From positions 1 through 64,000 of the forward strand of contig NZ_JBFBVU010000009.1 of NCBI RefSeq assembly GCF_040689105.1: DNA of 64,000 nucleotides, read 5' to 3'. A model generated the notes under the pieces. That model made no database searches. It had not been told where the DNA came from and saw only the letters and a program-made list of their open reading frames with translations. Each line of letters opens with the position of its first letter. Within the stretch, counting starts at the first letter, position 1. The translations under genes and the position numbers were made by a program. The DNA is from Meridianimarinicoccus marinus (GTDB taxonomy: Bacteria; Pseudomonadota; Alphaproteobacteria; Rhodobacterales; Rhodobacteraceae). Positions 16,332 through 24,834 of this stretch are shown piece after piece.

Positions 16332-17678
16332 ATGCAGACTATGAATTTCGGGATCAGCGCCGCCCTCGCCATGGCTTTTGCGGCAGGGGCGGCGACGGCA
16401 CAGGATCACTGCGGCGAGGCCCCTGGCGCGCCGGTGCATCACTATATTCCTGCCAACGCCGACACCGTCCACTGGGGCTATTTCAGCAAGGATCGCGCGC
16501 CGCAGGTTTATGCCCATTCGGGCGACTACGTCACGCTGGAGACCCTGACCCATCACGCAAACGACGATGCCGCGCGGATGGTGACCGGCGATCCGGGCGC
16601 GGAAAGCGTCTTTGCCTGGGATCCCCTCAGCAAGGGCGTGGATCGGCGCGGCGCGGGTCCGATGGACGCCTCTGTCCTTGGGCGCGGCGCGGGTGAGGGC
16701 TTCGGCGTGCACATCCTGACCGGACCGGTGCATGTCTGTGGCGCGGAACCGGGCGATGTTCTTGAAGTGCGCATTCTGGATATGGCCCCGCGACCCTCGG
16801 GCAACCCGGAACACGCAGGCAAGACCTTCGGCTCCAACGCGGCGGCCTGGTGGGGGTTCCACTACAACGATCAGGTCGAAGAACCGAAGGGCCGCGAGGT
16901 CATCACGATCTACGAGATCGACCCCACCGGCGAACGCAACTGGGCCAGTGCGGTCTACAAGTTCCAGTGGACGCCGCAGACCGACCCCTATGGCGTGCTG
17001 CATGAAACCATCGACTACCCCGGTGTTCCGGTCGACCATGCAACGGTCGAGGAACTGCCCGCGCTGGACGGCGTGCGGATCCCGATCCGGATGCATTTCG
17101 GTACCATGGGTGTCGCGCCCGCCGAGGCGGATTTCGTCGATTCCGTGCCGCCGTCCTATTTTGGCGGCAACATCGACAATTGGCGGATCGGCAAGGGCGG
17201 CACGATGTACTATCCCGTCGCGGTGCCTGGCGCGCTGCTGAGCGCCGGCGACCCGCATGCCGCGCAGGGGGATTCCGAGCTTGCGGGCACGGCCATCGAA
17301 ACCTCGCTGACCGGGCTTGTTCAGGTCATCCTTCACAAGGCCAGCGAACAGGAAGGCACCATCGTCGAGGGGCTGGACTATCCGTTGCTGGAGACCGACA
17401 GCGAATGGGTGGTCCATGGCTTCAGCTACGCCAACTATCTGGCCGAGCTTGGCGAGGCCGCGCAAAGCGACATCTACTCGAAATCCTCCATCGACAACGC
17501 GATGCGCGATGCGTTCCGCAAGATGCGGACGTTTTTGATGACCGTGAAGGGTCTGAACGAAGATGAAGCGGTGTCGCTTATGTCCGTCGCTGCGGATTTC
17601 GGGGTGACACAGGTTGTCGACGGCAACTGGGGTGTCCACGGGGTGATCTCGAAAGGGATTTTCCCGGCCGCGAACTGA
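16332..17678 (+). CDS. Acetamidase/formamidase family protein, exported
   Basis: 448 residues of the FmdA/AmdA family, which hydrolyse short amides to the acid and ammonia. The signal peptide is clear (MNFGISAALAMAFAAGAATA), so unlike the classical cytoplasmic formamidases this one is probably periplasmic. Family landmarks include HYIPANADTVHWGYF, GPVHVCGAEPGDVLEVRI, RIPIRMHFGTMG, NIDNWRIGKGGTMYYPV and AGDPHAAQGDSEL. The gene ends a run of exported proteins and is followed by a strong hairpin. The true substrate may be a larger amide. A downstream in-frame ATG at 16341 is an alternative start. Confidence 0.82.
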   Translation: MQTMNFGISAALAMAFAAGAATAQDHCGEAPGAPVHHYIPANADTVHWGYFSKDRAPQVYAHSGDYVTLETLTHHANDDAARMVTGDPGAESVFAWDPLSKGVDRRGAGPMDASVLGRGAGEGFGVHILTGPVHVCGAEPGDVLEVRILDMAPRPSGNPEHAGKTFGSNAAAWWGFHYNDQVEEPKGREVITIYEIDPTGERNWASAVYKFQWTPQTDPYGVLHETIDYPGVPVDHATVEELPALDGVRIPIRMHFGTMGVAPAEADFVDSVPPSYFGGNIDNWRIGKGGTMYYPVAVPGALLSAGDPHAAQGDSELAGTAIETSLTGLVQVILHKASEQEGTIVEGLDYPLLETDSEWVVHGFSYANYLAELGEAAQSDIYSKSSIDNAMRDAFRKMRTFLMTVKGLNEDEAVSLMSVAADFGVTQVVDGNWGVHGVISKGIFPAAN

Positions 17679-17681
17679 TCG

Positions 17682-17714
17682 TGCCCTGGCGGCCGGAGGC
17701 CGGTCGCCAGGGCA
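17682..17714. terminator. Strong hairpin between convergent genes
   Basis: GCCCTGGCG (17683-17691) and CGCCAGGGC (17705-17713) are perfect 9-base arms, extended by one T-A pair, with an inner CCGG/CCGG stem. The hairpin lies 4 bases after the formamidase stop and before the end of the convergent kdgK gene at 17742, so it likely serves both directions. T-runs are poor, so it may be only partly intrinsic. Confidence 0.6.
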
Positions 17715-17741
17715 TTCTGTGCAACGATGGGCGCGCGTCGG

Positions 17742-18650
17742 CTAGAGCGCGATCCCCGGCACCAGCGCCCCGCGATGCGCGATGACCTTCGCGGCAAGGT
17801 CGGCCCCGCCGCGCATGGCCTCGGCCAATGTGGCGCCCTGGGCGCGGGTGGCCAGGAAGCCCGCGTTGAAGCTGTCACCGGCAGCGGTGGTGTCGACGAT
17901 GGCCTCGGGCGCGGTAGCGGCATGGGTGGCGAAGGCCCCCTGATCCAGCGTCAGCATCTCCGCACCGCCGTTCTTGACCACAACCAGCCCGGATCCCCGC
18001 TGCGCGTAGCGTTCGGCGGTGGCCTTCAGGTCGGCATCGCCAAAATATTGCGCTTCGTCGTCATAGGAAGGCAGGACCACGTCGGCCACCTCGGCGGCCT
18101 GCATGGTGGCGGCGCACATGGTCTGCGGGCTGTCCCACAGCGCCGGGCGCAGGTTGGGATCGAAGACGATCTCGACCCCGGCGGCGCGGGCGGTGCGCAG
18201 ATGATCCAGCAGCTTTGTGCGGTCATCCTCGGACAGGATCCCCAGGGTGATCCCCGAGAAATAGGCGGTCGCGGCGCCCTGCAACGCCCCCGGCACCAGG
18301 GCCGGATCCTGACACAGCCGTTTGGCGGCGCTGTCGCTGCGCCAGTACGAGAAACTGCGTTCGCCGTTGTCCAGGGTGATCAGGTACAGGCCGACGGTGC
18401 TGTCCCGGCGGCTTTGCACGTGATCGGTGGCCAGCCCGGCATCGCGGAAGAACGCCAGCATCTTGCCCGAGATGGCATCGCTGCCGACGCAGGTCACATA
18501 GTCGACCTGCCAATCCGGGCGCAGAAGCTTGCGCATGTACCACGCGGTGTTCAGCGTGTCGCCAGCAAATCCTTGCAGCAGCAGGTTGGCCTCACCCGCC
18601 GGGGCAAGTTCGACCATGCATTCGCCAAGGCTGACAAATCGATGGGTCAT
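17742..18650 (-). CDS. kdgK: 2-dehydro-3-deoxygluconate kinase
   Basis: 302 residues of the PfkB ribokinase family. The start ATG 18650 opens MTHRFVSLGECMVELAP. Landmarks are GFAGDTLNTAWYM near the sugar site, ERSFSYWRSDSAAKRL (the KDG kinase hallmark), the ATP-site segment VVKNGGAEML and the catalytic base in DTTAAGDSFNAGFLA. It phosphorylates 2-keto-3-deoxygluconate to KDPG for cleavage by an aldolase that is not in this window. Its start overlaps the stop of the GntR gene (ATGA), and kdgF-kduI-kduD diverge nearby. Together they supply and consume KDG from unsaturated uronates. Confidence 0.9.
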   Translation of the reverse strand: MTHRFVSLGECMVELAPAGEANLLLQGFAGDTLNTAWYMRKLLRPDWQVDYVTCVGSDAISGKMLAFFRDAGLATDHVQSRRDSTVGLYLITLDNGERSFSYWRSDSAAKRLCQDPALVPGALQGAATAYFSGITLGILSEDDRTKLLDHLRTARAAGVEIVFDPNLRPALWDSPQTMCAATMQAAEVADVVLPSYDDEAQYFGDADLKATAERYAQRGSGLVVVKNGGAEMLTLDQGAFATHAATAPEAIVDTTAAGDSFNAGFLATRAQGATLAEAMRGGADLAAKVIAHRGALVPGIAL

Positions 18651-19351
18651 GGGGTGTCCTCCGGTTCGAAATAGGCACTGTGTTCCTTGCGGAACTGTGC
18701 GATCTGGCCCTGGATGCGGCCAAGATGGCGGCGCAAGGCGGCGTGGCAGGCCACGGTGTCGTGGGTGCGGATGCCGTCGACGATGGCCTTGTGATCGTCG
18801 ATGACTTCCCTGGCCGCGAAGGCGAGGGACAGGTAGCGGACGCGATCCGTGTGGGCCTTCTGCATCTGGATAAGCTTCCACGCGAACCCCTGGCCACCCC
18901 GGTCGCAGATGGTGGCATGCAGGGCGTCGTCCAGTTCATGGAATAGGTCCATGTCGTTCTGCGCGGCGGCCTCTTCCTGCTGGTCGAGGATCAGATCCAG
19001 CGCGGCGATGTCGTCGGGCCCGAAGGTTTCGCAGGCGATGCGTGCGGTTTCCAGCTCCAGCGCGGTGCGCACGAAGCGCGCCTCGCGGATGGCGCGGGCC
19101 GAGATCTGGGTGACGAGGGTGGCGCGCTGTGGCCGTATATTCAGAAACCCTTGCTCGGACAGGCGATAGAAGGCATCCCGCACGGGTTGGCGAGACACAT
19201 TTGCTTGCCGGGCGATCTCGATCTCGGACACTTTGGTATTGGGCGGAAGATCCAGTTTGAGGATTCGCTGCTGCATGTCGTCAAAGATCCGGTCCGCCAC
19301 CGACGGTCGGCGGGGTTCGGTCGGCTGTCCGCCGGGATCGCTGTTGGCCAT
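18647..19351 (-). CDS. GntR family (FadR subfamily) regulator of the uronate genes
   Basis: 234 residues from ATG 19351 (GGAGGG just upstream). A winged HTH (about residues 15-80, with KVSEIEIARQANVSRQPVRDAFY) is followed by an FCD domain. Plausible metal residues are in HELDDALHATICD and the later histidines of VIDDHKAIVDGIRTHD. It is co-transcribed with kdgK and divergent to kdgF-kduI-kduD, the normal position for a KdgR/UxuR-type repressor relieved by a uronate intermediate. A palindrome at 19386-19399, 35 bases upstream of its start, is a likely operator. Confidence 0.85.
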   Translation of the reverse strand: MANSDPGGQPTEPRRPSVADRIFDDMQQRILKLDLPPNTKVSEIEIARQANVSRQPVRDAFYRLSEQGFLNIRPQRATLVTQISARAIREARFVRTALELETARIACETFGPDDIAALDLILDQQEEAAAQNDMDLFHELDDALHATICDRGGQGFAWKLIQMQKAHTDRVRYLSLAFAAREVIDDHKAIVDGIRTHDTVACHAALRRHLGRIQGQIAQFRKEHSAYFEPEDTP

Positions 19352-19385
19352 GGATGCCCTCCGTTTGCATTGACAGGTAGCGCAT

Positions 19386-19399
19386 ACTAGAATATTAGT
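19386..19399. promoter_or_regulatory. Palindromic operator candidate for the uronate regulator
   Basis: ACTA (19386-19389) and TAGT (19396-19399) flank an AT-rich centre (GAATAT), an unusual AT-rich patch in this region. It lies between the GntR/kdgK pair and the divergent kdgF operon. FadR-type regulators bind short palindromes of this size. Binding is inferred from position and symmetry only. Confidence 0.4.
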
Positions 19400-19598
19400 C
19401 CATACCGGCGGGCCGGATATCACTCTACCAAAGGGGTGCCCGTGCCGAAAGGGGAGGACAATCTTGCCTGTTCGGGCTCGTGACCGAGGCTTGCCGGGCC
19501 AGAGGCCGATTTCGCCCGACACTCTCCGCGCCGGACCCTGCCACGACGCAGACCCGCTCTTTCCGTTCCTGGCCTTTGCCGCCAATAGAGGTGCCCCG

Positions 19599-19910
19599 AT
19601 GACAACCGCCTACCCAGTAGTTCAAGCCGATGAAGGCGTGATGCGCCAGGTTCTGGCCGATGCCCCCGACATGATGGTCGTGTCCGTCAAGTTCGAGGCC
19701 GGACGCGAAGGGGCGCTGCACAGCCATCCGCATGTGCAGGCGACCTATGTCAAAGCCGGCCGTTTCGCGTTCCGGGTCGACGGCGAAACCATCGAGGTGG
19801 GCGCGGGCGACAGCCTTGTCATCCCCTCGGGCGCCGAACATGGCTGCCGATGCCTTGAAGGCGGCGAGTTGATCGACTGTTTCACCCCCCGCCGCGACGA
19901 TTTCCTGTGA
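19599..19910 (+). CDS. kdgF: Cupin, KdgF-type 4,5-unsaturated uronate linearising protein
   Basis: 103 residues from ATG 19599. A single cupin barrel has metal-ligand motifs HSHPHVQATYVKAG and IPSGAEHG and the characteristic C-terminus DCFTPRRDDFL. KdgF proteins turn 4,5-unsaturated galacturonate or mannuronate (from pectate or alginate lyases) into the linear keto form DKI. It is the first gene of the kdgF-kduI-kduD-uxuB run, directly upstream of the enzyme that takes its product. The frame is open upstream to 19464 but lacks protein character. Confidence 0.85.
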   Translation: MTTAYPVVQADEGVMRQVLADAPDMMVVSVKFEAGREGALHSHPHVQATYVKAGRFAFRVDGETIEVGAGDSLVIPSGAEHGCRCLEGGELIDCFTPRRDDFL

Positions 19911-19918
19911 GGTCCACC

Positions 19919-20743
19919 ATGACACCTGTTGCCATCCGCCACGCCATCGATCCCGCCACCGGTAAGACCCTGGACACTCAGGCTCTGCGCGATCACTTCC
20001 ACGTCGGGGACTTGTTCCAGCCGGGCGAGATCAAGCTGGTCTACAGCCATTATGACCGGATGATCCTGGGGTCTGTCGTGCCAGATGGCGCGCCGCTGAC
20101 CCTGGACAAGGTCGACAACACCGGCACCGAAAGCCTCCTGGAGCGGCGCGAGATTGGGGTTCTGAACATCGGCGGTGCGGGCACCGTTTCGGCGGCGGGC
20201 CAATCCTACGCGATGGAAGCCGGCGACGTCCTGTATCTGGGCATGGGCTCGGGCGCGGTGGAATTCGCGGGTGAAGGCCGGTTCTATCTGGTCTCGACCC
20301 CGGCGCATCGGGTGTGCCCGTCGCGGCTGATCAAGCCGTCCGAGGCCAAGCGTCTGGAACTGGGCAGCAAGGAGACCGCGAACGAGAGGGTCATCATCCA
20401 GTTTCTGCATCCCGACGTTCAGGAAACCTGCCAACTGACCATGGGCTATACCCAGTTCCTGCCGGGATCGGTCTGGAACACCATGCCCTGCCACGTCCAT
20501 GATCGCCGGATGGAGGCCTATCTGTATTTCGATCTGGGTGCCGATGCACGTGTGTTCCACTTCATGGGCCGCCCCGAGGAAACCCGGCATCTGGTCATGG
20601 CCAATGAAGAGGCGGTGATCTCGCCGCCGTGGTCGATCCACTCGGGCGCGGGCACCGGATCCTACACCTTCTGCTGGGCGATGGCCGGGGACAACGCCGA
20701 TTTCACCGACATGGACATGGTGGCGATGGAGGATCTGCGTTGA
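19919..20743 (+). CDS. kduI: 5-dehydro-4-deoxy-D-glucuronate isomerase
   Basis: 274 residues. KduI is a bicupin metal enzyme that isomerises DKI to 2,5-diketo-3-deoxygluconate. The metal site is visible in MPCHVHDRRMEAYLYF (two histidines and a glutamate) and in the later WSIHSGAGT histidine. The GVLNIGGAG and LYLGMGSG segments are also family-typical. Length is close to the usual 278. It starts 8 bases after kdgF, and its stop overlaps the TTG start of kduD. The alternative start 12 bases upstream adds only four residues. Confidence 0.93.
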   Translation: MTPVAIRHAIDPATGKTLDTQALRDHFHVGDLFQPGEIKLVYSHYDRMILGSVVPDGAPLTLDKVDNTGTESLLERREIGVLNIGGAGTVSAAGQSYAMEAGDVLYLGMGSGAVEFAGEGRFYLVSTPAHRVCPSRLIKPSEAKRLELGSKETANERVIIQFLHPDVQETCQLTMGYTQFLPGSVWNTMPCHVHDRRMEAYLYFDLGADARVFHFMGRPEETRHLVMANEEAVISPPWSIHSGAGTGSYTFCWAMAGDNADFTDMDMVAMEDLR

Positions 20744-21468
20744 CGCCCTTTTCGCTGGAGGGGCGCACCGCGCTGGTGACCGGGGCCAACACCGGCATCG
20801 GGCAGGCCATCGCCGTGTCGCTGGGGCGGGCGGGGGCGCATGTGATCTGTGCCGGCCGCCGCAGTTGCGCCGAAACGGTCGGGCAGATCGCGTCCGGCGA
20901 AGAGATGCTGCTGGATTTCACCGACCCGATGGCAGCGCGCGAGGTGTTTGCAGGCCGCGAGATCGACATTCTGGTCAACAACGCCGGGATCATCCGTCGC
21001 GACGACAGCGTCGATTTCAGCGAGGCCGACTGGGACGACGTGATGGATGTGAACCTCAAGGCGCTGTTCTTCACTTGCCAGAGTTTCGCCAAGGCGGTTC
21101 TGGCGCGTCAGGGCAGCGCAGCAATCGTCAACATCGCCTCGCTTCTGTCGTTTCAGGGCGGCATCCGGGTGCCCTCCTACACCGCGTCGAAACATGGGGT
21201 GGCGGGGCTGACCAAGCTGCTGGCCAATGAATGGGCCGCGAAGGGCATCAATGTGAATGCCATCGCGCCGGGTTACATCGAGACCAATAACACCGAAGCC
21301 CTGCGCAACGATCCCGAACGCTCCCGCCAGATCCTGGAAAGAATCCCGGCCGGGCGCTGGGGCGCACCGTCGGACATCGGCGAGGCGGCGGTGTTCCTGT
21401 CCTCGCCCGCCGCGCGCTATATCCACGGCACGGTTCTGAACGTGGATGGCGGCTGGCTTGCCCGCTGA
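20740..21468 (+). CDS. kduD: 2-dehydro-3-deoxy-D-gluconate 5-dehydrogenase
   Basis: 242 residues starting at TTG 20740, supported by GGAGG six bases upstream and by the expected N-terminus TPFSLEGRTALVTGANTGIG. SDR landmarks are TGANTGIG, NNAGIIRRDD, the catalytic serine in NIASLLSF, YTASK, and the C-terminal RIPAGRWGAPSDIGEAAVFL and VDGGWLAR. KduD reduces DKII to KDG, the substrate of the kinase at 17742-18650. The TTG start overlaps the kduI stop by 4 bases (TTGA), so translation is coupled. Confidence 0.9.
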   Translation: MTPFSLEGRTALVTGANTGIGQAIAVSLGRAGAHVICAGRRSCAETVGQIASGEEMLLDFTDPMAAREVFAGREIDILVNNAGIIRRDDSVDFSEADWDDVMDVNLKALFFTCQSFAKAVLARQGSAAIVNIASLLSFQGGIRVPSYTASKHGVAGLTKLLANEWAAKGINVNAIAPGYIETNNTEALRNDPERSRQILERIPAGRWGAPSDIGEAAVFLSSPAARYIHGTVLNVDGGWLAR

Positions 21469-22897
21469 CCCGGAGGCTCTGCCACGGCTGACCCGGTCCG
21501 GGCCCGCGCCCAGACCGGGCATTGTGCATCTGGGGCTGGGGGCGTTCTTTCGGGCCCATGGCGCGGTCTATTTGGATGACGCGCTGAGCGTATCAGGCGG
21601 CGACTGGGGGATCATCGGGATCTCGCTGCGTTCGCCCGGTACCCGTGATGCGCTGCTGCCGCAGGGCGGGGTCTATACGGCGGTGGCGCGGCACCCGGAG
21701 GGCGCGATCCCGCGTTTGGTCAACAGCGTTGTGGATGTGCGCGTTGCGCCCGAAGATCCCGAAGCGGTGCTGGCCGTGATGTCCGATCCGGCGATCCGCA
21801 TCGTGACCCTGACAGTCACCGAAAAGGGCTATTGCCACGCGCCGTCCACCGGGCGGCTGAACCTCGACCATCCCGACATTCGGTACGATCTTGGATCCCG
21901 CCTTCCGATATCCGCCCCGGGCGTGCTGGTGCGCGCGTTGGAACGGCGGTGGCAGGCCGGGCTGGCCCCGTTCACCGTACTCAGTTGCGACAACCTTCCC
22001 GAAAACGGCCGCATCGTGCGCGGCGTGGTGCTGGATCTCGCGCGGGCGATTGACCCGGATCTGGCCGATTGGATAGCCGACGAGGGGCGGTTCCCGTCCA
22101 GCATGGTCGATCGCATCGTGCCGGCCACAAGGCCCGAGGACATAGCGGCGCTGGCCAAGGCCACCGGCCGCCACGACGCCGCACCGGTGATTCGCGAGCC
22201 GTTCCGCCAATGGGTGATCGAGGATGATTTCGTCGAGGACGCCCGCCCCGATCTGGCCGCCGTCGGCGTACAGATGGTCGCCGATGTGACGCCTTTCGAG
22301 CACATGAAGCTGCGGATGCTGAACGGCACCCATTCCGCGCTGGCCTATCTGGGCTATCTGGCCGGGCATCAGACAATTGCCGACACCATGGGCGACCCGG
22401 TGTTCCGGACCTATGTGCAGGCTCTGTGGCAGGACGAGATCCAGCCCGCGCTCTCCCCGCCGCCGGGGCAGGATCTGACCGCCTATGCCCGCGCCCTGCA
22501 AGCCCGCTATACCAACCCGGCGATCCGGCATCGCACGTGGCAGATCGCGATGGATGGCAGCCAGAAGCTACCGCAGCGGATATTGGCGACCCTTGCCGAG
22601 AATCGCACAGCGGGCAGGGCCTGTCCGGGGCTGATCCTCGCCGTGGCGGGCTGGATGCGCTATGTCGGCGGGGTTGACGAGGCGGGCCAGCCCATCGACG
22701 TGCGCGACCCGCTGGCCGCACAGTTTGCCGCGATTTCCGGGGCCGCGACCAGCCCTGCGGAAACGGTGGCGGGCCTTCTGGCGCTGCGCGAGGTTTTCAA
22801 CCCCGGTCTGGCCGCATCCATCGCCCCGGAGTTGACCCAGGTCTATGACGGCCTGATCCGGCTGGGTGCCCGCAAGGCCATCGCCGCGCTGGCCTGA
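21446..22897 (+). CDS. uxuB: Mannitol dehydrogenase family protein, fructuronate reductase-like
   Basis: 483 residues of the long-chain polyol/uronate reductase family. The nucleotide motif is GIVHLGLGAFFRAH near residue 25, and the catalytic region has MKLRMLNGTHSALAYLGYLAG (lysine of the K-x-x-x-x-N-x-x-H signature). Given its place after kduD, reduction of D-fructuronate to D-mannonate is the likely reaction, but mannitol or tagaturonate reductases share the fold. The ATG start overlaps kduD by 23 bases, and a TTG at 21458 is an alternative. It ends the rightward uronate operon. Confidence 0.78.
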   Translation: MAAGLPADPEALPRLTRSGPAPRPGIVHLGLGAFFRAHGAVYLDDALSVSGGDWGIIGISLRSPGTRDALLPQGGVYTAVARHPEGAIPRLVNSVVDVRVAPEDPEAVLAVMSDPAIRIVTLTVTEKGYCHAPSTGRLNLDHPDIRYDLGSRLPISAPGVLVRALERRWQAGLAPFTVLSCDNLPENGRIVRGVVLDLARAIDPDLADWIADEGRFPSSMVDRIVPATRPEDIAALAKATGRHDAAPVIREPFRQWVIEDDFVEDARPDLAAVGVQMVADVTPFEHMKLRMLNGTHSALAYLGYLAGHQTIADTMGDPVFRTYVQALWQDEIQPALSPPPGQDLTAYARALQARYTNPAIRHRTWQIAMDGSQKLPQRILATLAENRTAGRACPGLILAVAGWMRYVGGVDEAGQPIDVRDPLAAQFAAISGAATSPAETVAGLLALREVFNPGLAASIAPELTQVYDGLIRLGARKAIAALA

Positions 22898-22914
22898 CCG
22901 CCCCCTGAAACCAA

Positions 22915-22942
22915 CACCGCCGCCCCGAAGGGGACGACGGTG
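22915..22942. terminator. Hairpin between convergent uxuB-like and aldehyde dehydrogenase genes
   Basis: CACCGCCGCCCC (22915-22926) and GGGGACGACGGTG-type bases (22930-22942) pair around a GAAG loop with two mismatches. A second GC-rich hairpin follows at 22966-22992. Lacking clear T-runs, they may act as attenuating structures or bidirectional terminators in the 105-base gap between converging genes. Confidence 0.4.
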
Positions 22943-23002
22943 AAGGGGATAGGGGGTGATATTTTGGCGGCGGCCCCGCAAGGGCCACCGCCGGGGAGGA
23001 GC

Positions 23003-24526
23003 CTAGAAGAAGCCCAGCTTGTTGGGGTTGTAGCTCATCAGGATGTTTTTGGTCTGCTGGTAGTGGTCCAGCATCATCTTGTGGTTCTCGCGCCCGATGC
23101 CGGACTGCTTGTAGCCGCCGAAGGCCGCATGGGCCGGGTAGGCGTGGTAGTTGTTCACCCAGACGCGACCGGCCTCGATGGCGCGGCCAAAGCGGTAGCA
23201 GGTGTTGGCATCGCGCGACCACACGCCGGCGCCCAGGCCGTACATGGTGTCATTGGCGATGGCGAGCGCCTCTTCTTCGTCCTTGAAGGTGGTCACGGAC
23301 ACGACCGGGCCAAAGATCTCTTCCTGGAAGACCCGCATCTTGTTGTGGCCCTTCAGGATGGTCGGCTGGATGTAGTTGCCGCCGGCAAGTTCGCCGTTGA
23401 AGCGGGCTGCATCACCGCCCACCAGAACCTCGGCGCCTTCTTCGCGGCCGATGGTCAGATAGGACAGGATCTTGTCCTGCTGCTCTTTCGAAGCCTGTGC
23501 GCCGACCATGGTGTCGGGATGGCGCGGGTCACCGTGCTTGATGGCCTTCACCCGTTCGATGGCGCGGGCGATGAACTCGTCATAGATGTCTTCCTGGATC
23601 AGCGCGCGGCTGGGGCAGGTGCAAACCTCGCCCTGGTTGAAGGCGAACAGCACGAAGCCTTCGACGGCCTTGTCGAGGAAGGCGTCATCCTTGGCCATCA
23701 CGTCCGAGAAGAAGATGTTCGGCGACTTGCCGCCCAGTTCCAGCGTAACCGGGATCAGGTTGACGGTGGCCGCTTCCATGATCTTGCGACCGGTGGCAGT
23801 GGAGCCGGTGAAGGCGATCTTGGCAATGCGCTTGGAGGTCGCCAGCGCCGCCCCGCATTCGCCGCCAAAGCCGTTGACGATGTTCAGCACGCCGCCGGGC
23901 AGCAGGTCGTTGATCAGCTCGGCCAGAACCATGATCGCAGCCGGGGTCTGTTCGGCGGGCTTCATCACGATGCAGTTGCCGGCCGCCAGCGCGGGTGCCA
24001 GTTTCCACGCGGCCATCAGGATCGAGAAGTTCCACGGGATGATCTGGCCGACGACGCCCAGCGGCTCGTGGAAGTGATAGGCCACGGTGTCGGCGTCGAT
24101 CTCCGACATGTTGCCTTCCTGCGCCCGCAGAACCCCGGCGAAATAGCGGAAGTGATCCGCCGAAAGCGGGATGTCGGCGGCCATGGTTTCGCGGATCGGC
24201 TTGCCGTTGTCCCAGGTTTCGGCCTGTGCCAGAAGTTCGATGTTGGCTTCGATACGGTCGGCGATCTTCAGAAGCACGTTGGAGCGTTCCGCCGCCGAGG
24301 TGCTGCCCCAGCCGCCCTTGGCCGCATGGGCCGCATCCAGTGCCAGTTCGATGTCAGCGGCATCCGAACGGGCCACTTCGTTGATCATCGCGCCGGTGAT
24401 CGGGGTGACGTTCTCGAAATAGCGGCCATTGACCGGGGGCACAAACTTGCCGCCGATGTAGTTGTCATAGCGCAGCTTGAACGGCGACTGATAAGTGCCG
24501 GTTTCGGTATGGGTCATTTCGTTCAT
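23003..24526 (-). CDS. NAD-dependent aldehyde dehydrogenase (ExaC/AldB type)
   Basis: 507 residues from ATG 24526, preceded by AGGAGG. The N-terminus (YDNYIGGKFVPPVNGRYFEN), GQIIPWNFSILMAAWKLAPA, the FTGSTATGRKI nucleotide loop, ELGGKSPNIFF and the nucleophile in FNQGEVCTCPSRA closely follow the acetaldehyde-oxidising ExaC/AldB group, as does the end NPNKLGFF. It probably oxidises acetaldehyde or a related small aldehyde to the acid. It stands alone on the minus strand, with a 308-base upstream gap that carries a 9-base-arm palindrome. Confidence 0.88.
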   Translation of the reverse strand: MNEMTHTETGTYQSPFKLRYDNYIGGKFVPPVNGRYFENVTPITGAMINEVARSDAADIELALDAAHAAKGGWGSTSAAERSNVLLKIADRIEANIELLAQAETWDNGKPIRETMAADIPLSADHFRYFAGVLRAQEGNMSEIDADTVAYHFHEPLGVVGQIIPWNFSILMAAWKLAPALAAGNCIVMKPAEQTPAAIMVLAELINDLLPGGVLNIVNGFGGECGAALATSKRIAKIAFTGSTATGRKIMEAATVNLIPVTLELGGKSPNIFFSDVMAKDDAFLDKAVEGFVLFAFNQGEVCTCPSRALIQEDIYDEFIARAIERVKAIKHGDPRHPDTMVGAQASKEQQDKILSYLTIGREEGAEVLVGGDAARFNGELAGGNYIQPTILKGHNKMRVFQEEIFGPVVSVTTFKDEEEALAIANDTMYGLGAGVWSRDANTCYRFGRAIEAGRVWVNNYHAYPAHAAFGGYKQSGIGRENHKMMLDHYQQTKNILMSYNPNKLGFF

Positions 24527-24834
24527 GGGGTTCCTCCTGAAGTTCCCGGGTCTAAAAATCCCGGATGTAAAGTTCGTCTTGTCTTGGCGGCACCGCTGCG
24601 GGGCATCCGGCCAAAGCCCGAAAGACGACCGGTGCGCAGCCGGGAAGGATCGGGCGATGGACATCGCCCGGCGGGGATACGCAGAGTCGGTGGGCAGGGC
24701 GGTGTGCTCCGCAGGGTTGCTCTGCCAAGGATGGTAGAGCGCCGGAAGACGCGGCGATATTGGCCAAAGGTCGAACACCGGTCGTATACACCGCTGAACA
24801 GAAGTCTGGCCTTATTCTCAGTCTGTTGGGGGTG
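24527..24834. other. Upstream region of the aldehyde dehydrogenase gene
   Basis: 308 bases without a supported gene. It contains the ribosome site AGGAGG next to the dehydrogenase start, a perfect inverted repeat at 24651-24670, and AT-richer sequence near 24760-24830 that may be promoter. The ArgE-like gene ends at 24835. Confidence 0.45.
24651..24670. promoter_or_regulatory. 20-base palindrome upstream of the aldehyde dehydrogenase
   Basis: CGGGCGATG and CATCGCCCG are perfect 9-base arms around GA. The site lies 125 bases upstream of the aldehyde dehydrogenase start. It could be an operator or a transcript hairpin ending the ArgE-like operon, but there is no T-run. Confidence 0.35.
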
